Source of the DNA: VXPQ01 sp965117025
Lineage (GTDB): Bacteria; Bacteroidota; Rhodothermia; Rhodothermales; VXPQ01
Assembly (NCBI GenBank): GCA_965117025.1
Contig: OZ220746.1
Location: 868,001 to 932,000 of the forward strand
Direction of reading: 5' to 3'
Length of the DNA stretch: 64,000 nucleotides
Translations under genes and position numbers: made by a program
Shown: positions 1 through 8,962 of the stretch, piece by piece
Layout: every line of letters starts with the position of its first letter
Numbering within the stretch: the stretch's first letter is position 1
Notes under the pieces: model-generated
What the model was told of the DNA's origin: nothing
The model's input: the letters and a program-made list of their open reading frames with translations, nothing else
Database searches by the model: none

Positions 1-1
1 C

Positions 2-106
2 GGCCGCATGGCCAGTGCGGAAGGACGGGGATACCGGGGAATTCCTCAAGCGGGCCTCGGCATCAGTACATTCAAGGAATGGATGCTTGTAACGCTGGCC
101 GAATAA
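2..106 (+). CDS. Possible 3' end of an upstream gene (partial)
   Basis: An open frame enters from the window edge and ends at a TAA at 104-106, giving 34 residues that finish KEWMLVTLAE. It would lie just upstream of the DUF6588 gene, so the two could be co-transcribed. The piece is too short to assign a family. The frame could be open by chance, because 34 codons without a stop is not unusual at this G+C. Confidence 0.3.
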   Translation, partial: GRMASAEGRGYRGIPQAGLGISTFKEWMLVTLAE

Positions 107-145
107 CACATTATGCATCCACTTTCGGGGCGCCTGCCTGCGCGC

Positions 146-1216
146 ATGACAACACACATCCTTTCGCCGTCCCGCAGGTCCCTTGGCCTATCACGTATAG
201 TATCATACGCAGCTCTTGGCATAGCTTTTCTGGCATCCCGCCCGGCGTTCGCGCAGCAACTCCCTGACGTTATCGCCGATGTCGGGGCGGAATATGCCGA
301 ATTGTACCTCCAGCCCGTGGTGAATGCCTTCGGGGCGGATATCAACGCCGGGCTGATTCACACCGCCAAAGTGGGCGGCGGGGCCCTTCCCTTCGACCTG
401 TTTCTCGGCGTCAAGGTGATGGGGGCTCTGATCCCCGATATCGACCGGACCCTCAATATCGCATACGAAACCCCCTACACATTCCACGCTCCCGACGGCA
501 ACCGGTACGACCTGCCCGTAACCTTCCGGATAAACGACGGCCCCACCGTATTCGGCGACACGTCGCCGGGAATCGTCACGGGAAATGTCCGACAAACGGT
601 GCATCCCGGTGCGGATGGACTGGACAACACCCCCGACGACATCGTCGTTGACAGTACCGTTTCATTCAATGTGCTGCCGGGTCTGTACGACGGATCGATT
701 GCCCCCCTCGCTGTCCCGCAACTCGGCATCGGCTCACTGGCGGGTACAGACCTCATCGTTCGCTATCTTCCCCGTGTCAGCGACGAAAACTATGGTCACC
801 TCCAATTCGTCGGCATCGGATTGCGTCACAGCGTCGACCGCTATATACCGGGCCTGCCTTTCCGGATCGCCGGTCACTTTATGATGCAACGCCTTTTGAT
901 CACCAACACAGCCAGCGAGGAAATCCTCACAACCTCCTCGATAGCTGCCGGTGTTGCAATCAGCAAAACCTTCGTCTTCCTGACCCTGTACGCAGGGATA
1001 CAAACGGAAGAAACGACCGTGAACGTGGATTACACGTTTGGGGACGAATTGTCGGAGATCGAAGGCGAGAAGATTTCCTTCGAACTGACGGGGGATACGA
1101 CCCTTCGGGGCATGGCGGGCGCTTCGCTCAAACTCGGCCCATTCCTCGTGAACGTGGAAGCAAGCCAGGGGAACCACAGAACCGTGCTCGCTGCCGGCGT
1201 AGGACTCGCGCTGTAA
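146..1216 (+). CDS. DUF6588-like outer-membrane protein
   Basis: The protein of about 356 residues has an N-terminal signal peptide (basic stretch, hydrophobic segment, then a cleavage site near RPAFAQ). The rest alternates short hydrophobic and polar strands, with many glycines and an end typical of an outer-membrane barrel (VLAAGVGLAL). The segment LGVKVMGALIPD and overall layout recall the DUF6588 family of Bacteroidota, whose function is unknown to me. An upstream in-frame ATG at 113 would add 11 residues. I prefer 146 because it places the basic region directly before the hydrophobic core. Confidence 0.75.
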   Translation: MTTHILSPSRRSLGLSRIVSYAALGIAFLASRPAFAQQLPDVIADVGAEYAELYLQPVVNAFGADINAGLIHTAKVGGGALPFDLFLGVKVMGALIPDIDRTLNIAYETPYTFHAPDGNRYDLPVTFRINDGPTVFGDTSPGIVTGNVRQTVHPGADGLDNTPDDIVVDSTVSFNVLPGLYDGSIAPLAVPQLGIGSLAGTDLIVRYLPRVSDENYGHLQFVGIGLRHSVDRYIPGLPFRIAGHFMMQRLLITNTASEEILTTSSIAAGVAISKTFVFLTLYAGIQTEETTVNVDYTFGDELSEIEGEKISFELTGDTTLRGMAGASLKLGPFLVNVEASQGNHRTVLAAGVGLAL

Positions 1217-1276
1217 GGCTATGCCTCCCCCAGATCTGAAACCGGCGAGCCATGTTTCAGAATCAAAGGGACCTGC

Positions 1277-2086
1277 TTACAGACCTGCAGCGCTGCAGGC
1301 AGCAGCAATTCTGTTTGATATACTCTTCGTAGTCATAGAAAAAATACGCTCTTCGGAATCGTCAATAGTTCTCTCTCGCCCTTGAAGCGAACGTATCGCG
1401 TTCAATGCGCTGACGGTATCCCTGCTCAGGCGCCCGGTGTACTCGATTCCGTTAGCCTTTCTGGGGGGCACCGTCAGTAGCGCCGTTCCACCAGGTCGCC
1501 AGATGATGGAACCCCACGTGATGCGGATTACCTCATATCTGCACAACGTACAATCGCGCATAACGGATATAAGAGCAATATCCATCCTGCCGCGCTTGAG
1601 TGCATATTCTTTCGTTTCCGTCCGACCGGTCTTGCCAACACGGGGAACACACGCCACTTCCTTGATCACAGCGAATTCCTTGCTGGTCAACGAGTTGATC
1701 CGATTTATCGGTCGTCTTTTCGTCCGTACTTTATAGGTCAGATCGCGCATGGTGCTCTGCACCGCTTCGTCCTCCGTAGGATCATGGAAGGTTTCGGGAT
1801 GTGCGGGAAGCATGCGCTGACGCCTTGCTTCAACGTGCACTGCCTTGATAGCCGAATAGTCTACCCGGATTGCGCTTGCCGACTTACCGGTAAAAGCGCG
1901 ATATCGGAGGTATCTTGTCACCACGCTTGCACTGGCGGGATACGCCGGAATGCCTTGCTCTTCACAAAAACTTGCAAACATTCTCCAGGCGCTCGCATAC
2001 GTTTTGAGCGTGCTTGAAGACTTTCCCTTGTTCGCATCCAAAAACAAAGGCTGGATTTCCTGCAGCGACAGAAGAAGCATAAGCAC
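1277..2086 (-). pseudogene. Truncated tyrosine recombinase (integrase), copy 1
   Basis: The 269 residues contain the SAM-like core-binding domain (around TLKTYASAWRMFASFCEEQG) and the start of the catalytic domain. The latter has a box I-like arginine (MRDCTLCRYEVIRITWGSI) and the beta-hairpin region. The frame stops at AACSAAGL, just before the box II HxxR and the catalytic tyrosine. A tyrosine recombinase cannot cleave DNA without those residues, so this copy should be inactive. It is near-identical, without indels, to the copy at 4592-5413. Family assignment is firm; inactivity is inferred from the missing residues. Confidence 0.8.
1294..2039. repeat. 746-bp direct repeat, left copy
   Basis: This segment matches 4630-5375 at a constant offset of 3336 bases. 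Start, middle and end anchors all align and the sequences differ only by scattered substitutions. It covers most of the truncated recombinase gene. The two copies lie in the same orientation and bracket the sulfatase gene. Confidence 0.9.
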
Positions 2087-2178
2087 GAAATTAAGGAAAA
2101 AATCGAAGGCGTGTTACAGTCGTATCCTTAATAAATGCGCTTCCCCTAAAAAAGGGGTTAAGAAAAATAACATAACTC

Positions 2179-2350
2179 CCGCCCGGTTATCTTCCACTGT
2201 CTCATTCCCCCTATTGAAACAGACCTGACATTTTCGGAAGAACCTGTCAGGGAGGAAGTAACCGGAGCGAGGAGTATATCGAATGAGCCCTTCCTGCATG
2301 TTGCATCGTCGTTTCGCCATATGCGAACGGCTTTGGCAGCGCTCATAAAA
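2179..2350 (-). pseudogene. Relic of an FnIII secreted-protein gene
   Basis: The minus strand is clearly related to the inside of the intact gene at 6674-8878 (about 7261-7440). Shared peptides include AAKAVRxWRN, GSFDI, LAPxxxSLTGSSEN and a final GNEA/GGMR region. Frame and residues are damaged and neither end of the gene is present, so this is a decayed fragment. It lies immediately upstream, in minus orientation, of the truncated recombinase and belongs to the same patch of gene debris. Confidence 0.75.
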
Positions 2351-2994
2351 AGAAAAAAAGGATACGACAAAAACGTCCGCGCACAGGGACAACTGATAAC
2401 GCATTGAGATTTGCCCGACAAAATCCTCCGGGAATCGTTATTGGGGGAGCCCTGGGAGCCCTGTTATAATGTTAGGATAGATACGCCAATGAAAACAACT
2501 TGTTTATCTTTCCAAATCTCAAAAATTAAATAATGCATGGCATAATTTTGTTAACTATTAAAAAAGAATGCAATTCTTTATCCTTATATAAAAATATTTA
2601 TCCCGGCACTTACATAACAAACAATGTTTAGAGAAATAAACCTGAAATATTAAAATTCAATGAAGACATGAATCGATGCTTCCCTTACAACGCAAGCCGA
2701 TGGCCGCCGGAAGCACAAGCATCATCAGCACCTATCGGCGGATCATGGACATCCCGAATTGGAGAAAATCCTGATCGGCGTTATGGCGTTAATGCGGGCA
2801 TCTTATGACTGGTACGGATTCATGAAAATGCTTTATGATTCTTACCCAATCAGGAACCAGCAATTCCTCCTTGACCTGCAACAGGACCCGGTAGACTCAG
2901 TAACAGTATCGGAGATGGAAAACATGGCGCGGTCGATCTATGACCATGCAGACCGTAAGGCAGGGATCAAGACCGACCGGCCATGTTCAGGGGC
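2351..2994. other. AT-rich intergenic stretch
   Basis: No convincing gene is present. The part from about 2460 to 2660 is strikingly AT-rich compared with the surroundings. A short direct repeat (GGAGCCCTG twice) sits near 2447-2463, followed by TATAAT. An open frame to 2998 on the plus strand, starting at a TTG at 2759 and open further upstream, ends just inside the sulfatase stop. It reads like protein (ASYDWYGFMKMLYDSYPI) but I cannot place it; it may be another gene fragment. Confidence 0.5.
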
Positions 2995-4509
2995 TTAATC
3001 ACCTGATATTATACTCTCTACTGGCGATCCAGAAGCCAAGGGACGGCTATATCCCTGTTCCTGGTATTGGTCCAACAAGGCGGATAGCCTTTCAACGACT
3101 TCCGGGTGTTCCGCATACAGGTTATTCGTCTCGCCCGGATCGTCTCCGAGGTGGTACAACTGTCCCAATGGGTCCCCCGGGCCCGGCTCAACAGAGCGAG
3201 GAGGCGTGAAACCGCCCGATCCAAGCCCTTCGATCAACTTCCAGGAGCCCTGCCGGATCGCGAAGGTGCCGTTGATCGAGTGATGTACGGTAGCCTCGCG
3301 GATGGGGTTCTCCAGGGCTTCGCCCAGTAGCACTGGGGTAAAGTCGTAGCTGTCTTCGCCTGCATCGTCGGGAAGCATCTGCCCGGCAACGGAAGCAAAT
3401 GTCGCCATCAGATCCACGAGCGAGATCAATTCGTGACTCACCGAACCTGCCTCGATCTTGCCTGGCCAGCGGACAAGAAAGGGCACGCGGTGACCGCCTT
3501 CATGTATGTCCGCCTTCATCCCGCGCCAGTCAAGATTCGCCCGGTGATCGAACATTTCGATTTCTTCTGGGACCCAGTGGGCGCCATTATCGCTGGTGAA
3601 CACGACCAGTGTATTTTCCGCCACGCCCGCTTCGTCCAGTGCGTTAAGGATATCCCCCACACCGGCGTCCACTTGCACCGCGAAATCGCCGTAGGTCCCG
3701 GCGCCGCTGCTTCCCTGGAACGGCTCGGTCGGCAGCCAGGGCGTATGCGGCGCAGAGAGTGGAACGTACAGAAAGAACGGGTTGTCATCTGCGTTCATCA
3801 CGTATTCCACGGACTTCTCGACCGTTCGGGGCAACACATCCACATGCCGGAAGTCCGGCGCAATAACGCCTTGCCTATAATAATCCCCCGAGTACAAAGC
3901 ATCCCCTCTGCAACACGGTCGGGAAGCCTTTATGGAATCCGTGGGCAGTTGCTCGACGCGGTCGTTCTCGAACCAGACATACGGTTCGAAGTCAAGCGAC
4001 GCCGGAATGCCGAAGTAATAATCGAATCCCAAGGAAACCGGTCCCGGACGGAGCGGCTGCGTATAGTCGGTCCGCTCGGCGTCTCCCAGCCCCAGATGCC
4101 ATTTGCCGATGCCCGCCGCTCGATAACCGGCTTGTCGCAACATCCCGGGAAGCGTCAGACGGGTCGTGTCGATCAGGTTCGGAGAATACCCCACCAGCAC
4201 CCCTCTTTTCAGATGGGTCCGCCAGGCGTATCGTCCGGTAAGCAATCCGTAGCGCGTGGGCGTACATACGGCGGACGGCGAATGGGCGTCCGTGAAGCGC
4301 ATGCCTTCCGCCGCCAGCCGGTCGATGTGCGGCGTTGGAACCTTAGAGTCTGGATTATAGGTGCCCGGATCGCCGTAACCCATATCGTCCGCAAGAATGA
4401 CGACGATGTTGGGCGGCGGAGCCGCTTGTTGGGAACCGCCGCAGGCCGCCAACACGATCACCAGCGCACACAGTGCAAACCCGGAAAAGAACAAAACACA
4501 GCTACGCAT
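2995..4509 (-). CDS. Sulfatase (S1 type) lipoprotein
   Basis: The enzyme should hydrolyse sulfate esters, probably of sulfated polysaccharide, in the periplasm or at the surface. It opens with a lipoprotein signal ending in VIVLAAC (Cys 23), then the metal-binding ILADDMGYGD (about residues 38-46) and the sulfatase active-site motif CTPTR (Cys 82, the residue converted to formylglycine). Downstream are the second metal site TSDNGAHW and a sulfatase C-terminal region with HSINGTFAIRQGSWKLI. I chose the ATG at 4509 over 4554 because it begins the lipoprotein signal directly. A partner maturase is not seen in the window. The gene is isolated between two recombinase remnants. Confidence 0.92.
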   Translation of the reverse strand: MRSCVLFFSGFALCALVIVLAACGGSQQAAPPPNIVVILADDMGYGDPGTYNPDSKVPTPHIDRLAAEGMRFTDAHSPSAVCTPTRYGLLTGRYAWRTHLKRGVLVGYSPNLIDTTRLTLPGMLRQAGYRAAGIGKWHLGLGDAERTDYTQPLRPGPVSLGFDYYFGIPASLDFEPYVWFENDRVEQLPTDSIKASRPCCRGDALYSGDYYRQGVIAPDFRHVDVLPRTVEKSVEYVMNADDNPFFLYVPLSAPHTPWLPTEPFQGSSGAGTYGDFAVQVDAGVGDILNALDEAGVAENTLVVFTSDNGAHWVPEEIEMFDHRANLDWRGMKADIHEGGHRVPFLVRWPGKIEAGSVSHELISLVDLMATFASVAGQMLPDDAGEDSYDFTPVLLGEALENPIREATVHHSINGTFAIRQGSWKLIEGLGSGGFTPPRSVEPGPGDPLGQLYHLGDDPGETNNLYAEHPEVVERLSALLDQYQEQGYSRPLASGSPVESIISGD

Positions 4510-4580
4510 TTGTTTCTTGTGCCTCTGTATGTGGAAAACGGGTATAAAACGCATTTTGTCAAGTATTGTCTATAATTCCC

Positions 4581-4613
4581 GATGCGATCCACTACGCGGA
4601 GATCAGCTTTGGC
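4581..4613 (-). pseudogene. Tiny relic of a DUF6807 gene at the recombinase breakpoint
   Basis: Bases 4581-4613 match 14462-14494, inside the intact DUF6807 gene, at 29 of 33 positions. All four differences are transitions. In the minus frame the relic reads AKADLRVVDRI against AEADLRAVDRI in the intact gene. It coincides with the point where the second recombinase copy loses its C-terminus. Homology is likely but the segment is short. Confidence 0.5.
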
Positions 4614-5413
4614 TCAATGGCGGCAGCCTTGCAAGCAGCAGCAATTCTGTTTGATATACTCTTCGTAGTCATAGAAAAAATACGCTCTTGGGAATCGTCA
4701 ATTTTTCCCTCTTGCCCCTTAGACAAACGTATCGCCTTCAATGTCCTGACGGTATCCCTGCTCAGGCGCCCGGTGTACTCGATTCCGTTAGCCTTTCTGG
4801 GGGGCACCGTCAGTAGCCCCGTTCCATCAGGTCGCCATGTGATGGAACCCCATGTGATGCGGATTACCTCATGTCTGCATAACGTACAATCACGCATAAT
4901 GGATATAAGAGCAATATCCACCCTGCCGCGCTTGAGCGCATATTCTTTCGTTTCCGTCCGCCCGGTCTTGCCAACACGGGGAACACATGCTACCGCCTTG
5001 ATGGCATCAAATTGCTGCTTGGTCAACGAGTGAATTCGATTTACGGGTCGTCTTCTTTCCCGCACCTTATAGGTGAGATCGCGCATGGTGCTCTGCACCG
5101 CTTCGTCCTCCGTAGGATCATGGAAGGTTTCGGGATGTGCGGGAAGCATGCGCTGACGCCTTGCTTCAACGTGCACTGCCTTGATAGCCGAATAGTCTAC
5201 CCGGATTGCGCTTGCCGACTTACCGGTAAAAGCGCGATATCGGAGGTATCTTGTCACCACATTCGCACTGGCGGGATACGCCGGAATGCCTTGCTCTTCA
5301 CAAAAACTTGCAAACATTCTCCAGGCGCTCGCATACGTTTTGAGCGTGCCTGAAGACCTTTTCGGATTCGCACCAAAGGAAGACAACAGTGATTCATGCA
5401 ACACCAGAAACAT
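4592..5413 (-). pseudogene. Truncated tyrosine recombinase (integrase), copy 2
   Basis: This is the same protein as copy 1: core-binding domain, box I arginine (MRDCTLCRHEVIRITWGSI), then a stop after AIEPKLISA. The HxxR box and catalytic tyrosine are absent, so it should be inactive. It runs slightly further than copy 1 before breaking and has a different N-terminus (MFLVLHESLLSSFG). I took the ATG at 5413; the frame is open back to 5605, but that extension has no family resemblance. The breakpoint lies in sequence related to a DUF6807 gene. Confidence 0.78.
4630..5375. repeat. 746-bp direct repeat, right copy
   Basis: Second copy of the repeat at 1294-2039, same orientation, no indels. Recombination between the copies would remove about 3.3 kb including the sulfatase. 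Confidence 0.9.
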
Positions 5414-5621
5414 GCGGTCAAGAAGATTAGGGATAATATGGAAGATGCTATAACCGCATTTAAAAAATGTCCCTGAATCCCCAACGTAAAAAGTCAGTGC
5501 AAGTAATACGGCAGGCTTCTTGCAGATAAACGCGCGTTGCCATAAAACAGGATCGATTTCAGGACATCTGCATGCAATTGCTAACAAAAAATGGCAACCA
5601 TGCAAAGAAGAAGGCCAAGGG

Positions 5622-6659
5622 CTACTTTAACAAAATCCCCAGCGATAGCCGACTCACATATCCGAAAAAATCCCCAAAAGTGGAATAGGCGTAATCCGCG
5701 CGGATCCCGTATCCTCCGGTTTCAACATGTACGCCCAACCCGGCAGACAGGCCCTCTTCGTCATAGTTAAACTTGTATCCACCACGCAAGAAGAATCGCT
5801 TCAGAAATCCGTACTCAAGGCCCACATGCAGACGCTCCGAGTAATCGCGCGGATGTACCCAATCCACTGCAAGGGTCAATTGGCTATTTCCCAGACCCGG
5901 TGCTGTATCGAGCAATCGGAACAAGTCCATGGCCAATCCAAAATCCAGTGTGAGAGGCAACTCGAAACGCTGATCGAAGTAATCGCTCTGATTAGAAAAG
6001 TTTCGCAGTGATGCTCCAAAACGCAGGTCGTGAAACCCCGGATAATAGAGTGTGCCGAAATCGAACACGACATTGTTGACGGCGTTGTCCCTGTTCTCAA
6101 TGGCTCCGGTAAACGCGTCGATAATATCGACGGAACCCAGATCCTGCTGCGCAAGCCGAATATTGCCGCCCACATAGAACTGCGGCGTAATCGAACGGGC
6201 ATAGGAAATGCCGATAGCGTATTCGCTGACGGAAAAATCTCCAAGCGAAATAAACCCCTGATCCCGTAAAGAGGGATCGTCTCCTGCCTGCCAGGGCCGG
6301 GTTCCTTTCAGCGTACCGTAGTCCATTGAAACAAGGTTGACACCGAATACACCGACGTTCCCCAGCCGATACGCGGCTGTCATACTGTAGAGCGTGATGT
6401 CAGCAATCCAGTCAGTATATCCCGCTGTAACATCCCCGCCATCAAGCAACCCCAGCCCCGCAGGATTGGAAAACACCGAGGTAGCTTTTCCGGTGCTGGC
6501 TACATAGACGCCACCAAGCGCCGCCACATCCGCCGATGGAACAATTTGCAGAAAACCCATTCCAGCCTGTGCATATTTCGTGGCCTGCGCCGATGCCGGA
6601 GCCACGCCCGCCAGACAAAGTAGAACCGCACTGAACACGGTTGTAACTATGTTTCTCAT
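5622..6659 (-). CDS. PorV/PorQ-family outer-membrane protein
   Basis: This 345-residue protein has a clean signal peptide (cleavage near APASAQ). It then carries the family hallmark: a small-residue stretch with GGVYVASTGKATSVFSNPAG, followed by a barrel of amphipathic strands ending LSRLSLGILLK. In Bacteroidota, PorV/PorQ-type proteins act in type IX secretion at the outer membrane or shuttle its cargo. The gene follows a TonB receptor and an FnIII secreted protein with only short gaps, a recurrent three-gene pattern. I infer that it helps export or anchor the product of the preceding gene. A general FadL-like role cannot be excluded. Confidence 0.85.
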   Translation of the reverse strand: MRNIVTTVFSAVLLCLAGVAPASAQATKYAQAGMGFLQIVPSADVAALGGVYVASTGKATSVFSNPAGLGLLDGGDVTAGYTDWIADITLYSMTAAYRLGNVGVFGVNLVSMDYGTLKGTRPWQAGDDPSLRDQGFISLGDFSVSEYAIGISYARSITPQFYVGGNIRLAQQDLGSVDIIDAFTGAIENRDNAVNNVVFDFGTLYYPGFHDLRFGASLRNFSNQSDYFDQRFELPLTLDFGLAMDLFRLLDTAPGLGNSQLTLAVDWVHPRDYSERLHVGLEYGFLKRFFLRGGYKFNYDEEGLSAGLGVHVETGGYGIRADYAYSTFGDFFGYVSRLSLGILLK

Positions 6660-6673
6660 GGTTTGCCTCTCGC

Positions 6674-8878
6674 CTATTTTATGACCACGAATTTGCCGAT
6701 AGCCTGATTTCCTGTCGCGCCTCCTCCAGGTCCACTTAGCTCCTCTACAACGTAGATATAGACTCCGCTGACAATCTGCGTTGTACTAAATGTCTCCTGT
6801 CGCTCCCAGTCGGCATCACCCGTGCTTGAGAAATGCTCGATAGTCTGCACGCGGTCGCCGGTGACCGTATATATGTGGATGTTGGCATACGCAGGCAAAT
6901 TGAGAAACGTCAGACGGCGAGGCTCTTCGTAATTGTAGGCCCCCTGTGTGTGATATGGATTGGGAACCACTACTACGTTTTCCTGCCAGTTGTCGTCCGG
7001 CGAACGGGTGGGGGTAAGCGCCTCCAGAAACTTGTCACTCGTAGTACCGGTGCGGTTGAGAAAACGGCTACTTTCGACGCCATCGGAGTTGACCGCCACC
7101 ACATAATAGTAATAGTCCTCTCCACGCGTGACACGAGTATCTACGTACTCCCGGGCGCTCGCCGGCAACTCTTCGTGAAACAGAAACGTAGTGTCCGTTG
7201 GCGCTTCCACGGCTGCGGGTCGTATATACTCACGATAAACTCGGTAGCCCGTAACAACCCCTGCCCGACTATCTTCCGCAGCCTCATTCCCCCACTTGAG
7301 GCGAACCTGATCGTTCTCGGATGAACCAGTCAGGGAGGGAGCAGCCGGAGCAAGGGGTATATCGAATGAACCCTGCCCATGCTTTACATTCCCGTTTCGC
7401 CATGTGCGAACGGCTTTGGCAGCATTCATGAAAAGCAAAGGACGCCCGAGGTCGAGCACATCGTTTTTCGCAGTCTTGTCCAGCGTGCTTCCCTGAGGAG
7501 CAATGGTTCGCCCGCCAACGTATGCCCGGATAGCCTCCATTTCATCCGGTTGCAGATAGTTGGCGTCGTAGTTCGGAAGATCGTACGGCAACGGCACGAG
7601 AGGAAACTGCTGGGAGCTGCCGTTGCCGTAGGCGGCTCCGGCATCGATGGCCCATCGGTAGGGAATAACGCCGCCCACATAAGCCGTAACGATACGAACG
7701 TCTTCACCCGGATTCAGGGTATATGGTCCGAAACTAAACAACGAGGTTTTTTCCTGCTCGGTCAGCGGATCGAACTGCGTGGTGTTGTTGATGTCCGCGC
7801 TCGGATCTCCTGTCGGACCGAGACCGGGGTCGAGCATGCGATAGGGCCCTTCCGATACAATGGCGCCGGTATGATCGACCGTAACGCCGTAGGCTCCAGG
7901 ATTGGCGGTATCCCACCCTTCAGACAAGTACTGGTAGATATCCTCATGTCCGGCGACATTGAGATCCGGCGCCAGTTCCCGCTGTGACCAACCCGCCTTC
8001 ATGGGCTGTGACGGATCGTCCGTCTCGTCGCCGGGCGAGGTATCGGCATGCAGCACTACATGCCCGAAAAACTGAGCCTCCTGAAAATGCCCCCATTGTG
8101 CATGGGGCTTAGCTCTACTGTCCGTGGATGTCGTGCTAACCTGGTCGCCGTCCCAGGAATACCAGAGTCGCAGAGAATCGGCGGCCTGATCACCCTCAAC
8201 GAAACCGGAATAGGTAGCTCCGTAGTAGTTGCCCCACAAATCGGCCGGATAGTAGGCGTGGGCGCTGGTTTCAGCCTGCAATCCGAAATACACATTACTT
8301 CTGACTTCGCCGGACGTGTTGGTGAACCGGTACTCCATGATGACGTAATCGTCATGATGGTCGTTGGCGAAAGCGTAGGCCCACCGCTCGATATCGATAC
8401 CGGTCCAGGTGTTAAGGTGCAGGTAAACGACAGCGTCGGCAGGCAGATTCGGATCGATCGGATCGACGGCGCCCTGTATACTCGTCCATTCCTGGCCATC
8501 CAGAATCTTTGATGGATACGGCGTTCGGTACGTCCGCTTGAAGGCGCCTGCCACCGGAGGCGTCACCAGCTCGATATCGGAAAACTTCCGGTAACCTATC
8601 TGGGCAACCTGGATATCCCGCACCACCCCGCTGGCATCGCTCCAGGTCCGTTCCACGCCGACAATCACGGTGTTTGCATCGAGCATATCCCGACGCGCGC
8701 CATCTACGGGCCGATCCCTCGGCCACGAAATATTGTCGCCCGACAGGGCCGCATTTGTACCGTACGACAGAGATCCCACGTTCAGGCTCCGGGATTCCTG
8801 GGCGCGTGCTCCCGTATAAAAAGCCATTGCCAACAAGCAACCGGCGAGGAGACGATATATGCTTTTTCGGTATCTCAT
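6674..8878 (-). CDS. Large secreted protein with FnIII domain and C-terminal sorting-like domain
   Basis: About 734 residues. A signal peptide (LLAGCLLAMAFYTGARAQ) is followed by a long region of unknown fold. A fibronectin type III domain lies at about residues 505-600 (SLTGSSENDQVRLKWG to YYYYVVAVNSDG). The C-terminal segment has NPYHTQGAYNYEEPRRLTF, IHIYTVTGDRVQTI and the end GKFVVIK, resembling the beta-sandwich sorting domains of type IX secretion cargo. I chose the ATG at 8878 over 8938 because it starts the signal peptide. Its place between a TonB receptor and a PorV-like gene supports surface export. The substrate or partner is unknown. Confidence 0.75.
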   Translation of the reverse strand: MRYRKSIYRLLAGCLLAMAFYTGARAQESRSLNVGSLSYGTNAALSGDNISWPRDRPVDGARRDMLDANTVIVGVERTWSDASGVVRDIQVAQIGYRKFSDIELVTPPVAGAFKRTYRTPYPSKILDGQEWTSIQGAVDPIDPNLPADAVVYLHLNTWTGIDIERWAYAFANDHHDDYVIMEYRFTNTSGEVRSNVYFGLQAETSAHAYYPADLWGNYYGATYSGFVEGDQAADSLRLWYSWDGDQVSTTSTDSRAKPHAQWGHFQEAQFFGHVVLHADTSPGDETDDPSQPMKAGWSQRELAPDLNVAGHEDIYQYLSEGWDTANPGAYGVTVDHTGAIVSEGPYRMLDPGLGPTGDPSADINNTTQFDPLTEQEKTSLFSFGPYTLNPGEDVRIVTAYVGGVIPYRWAIDAGAAYGNGSSQQFPLVPLPYDLPNYDANYLQPDEMEAIRAYVGGRTIAPQGSTLDKTAKNDVLDLGRPLLFMNAAKAVRTWRNGNVKHGQGSFDIPLAPAAPSLTGSSENDQVRLKWGNEAAEDSRAGVVTGYRVYREYIRPAAVEAPTDTTFLFHEELPASAREYVDTRVTRGEDYYYYVVAVNSDGVESSRFLNRTGTTSDKFLEALTPTRSPDDNWQENVVVVPNPYHTQGAYNYEEPRRLTFLNLPAYANIHIYTVTGDRVQTIEHFSSTGDADWERQETFSTTQIVSGVYIYVVEELSGPGGGATGNQAIGKFVVIK

Positions 8879-8962
8879 AACCAAACAAATGTGCTTGTTC
8901 GTTGAAAGGAGAGACGCGTTAACGACAGCGTTGCGCATCCCGAAGAAACCCCTTCGCAGTAC

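Noticed and set aside
2759..2998. 79-codon frame starting at TTG, considered as a gene
   Set aside because: No proper start or family. It may be a decayed fragment and is mentioned only within the intergenic entry.
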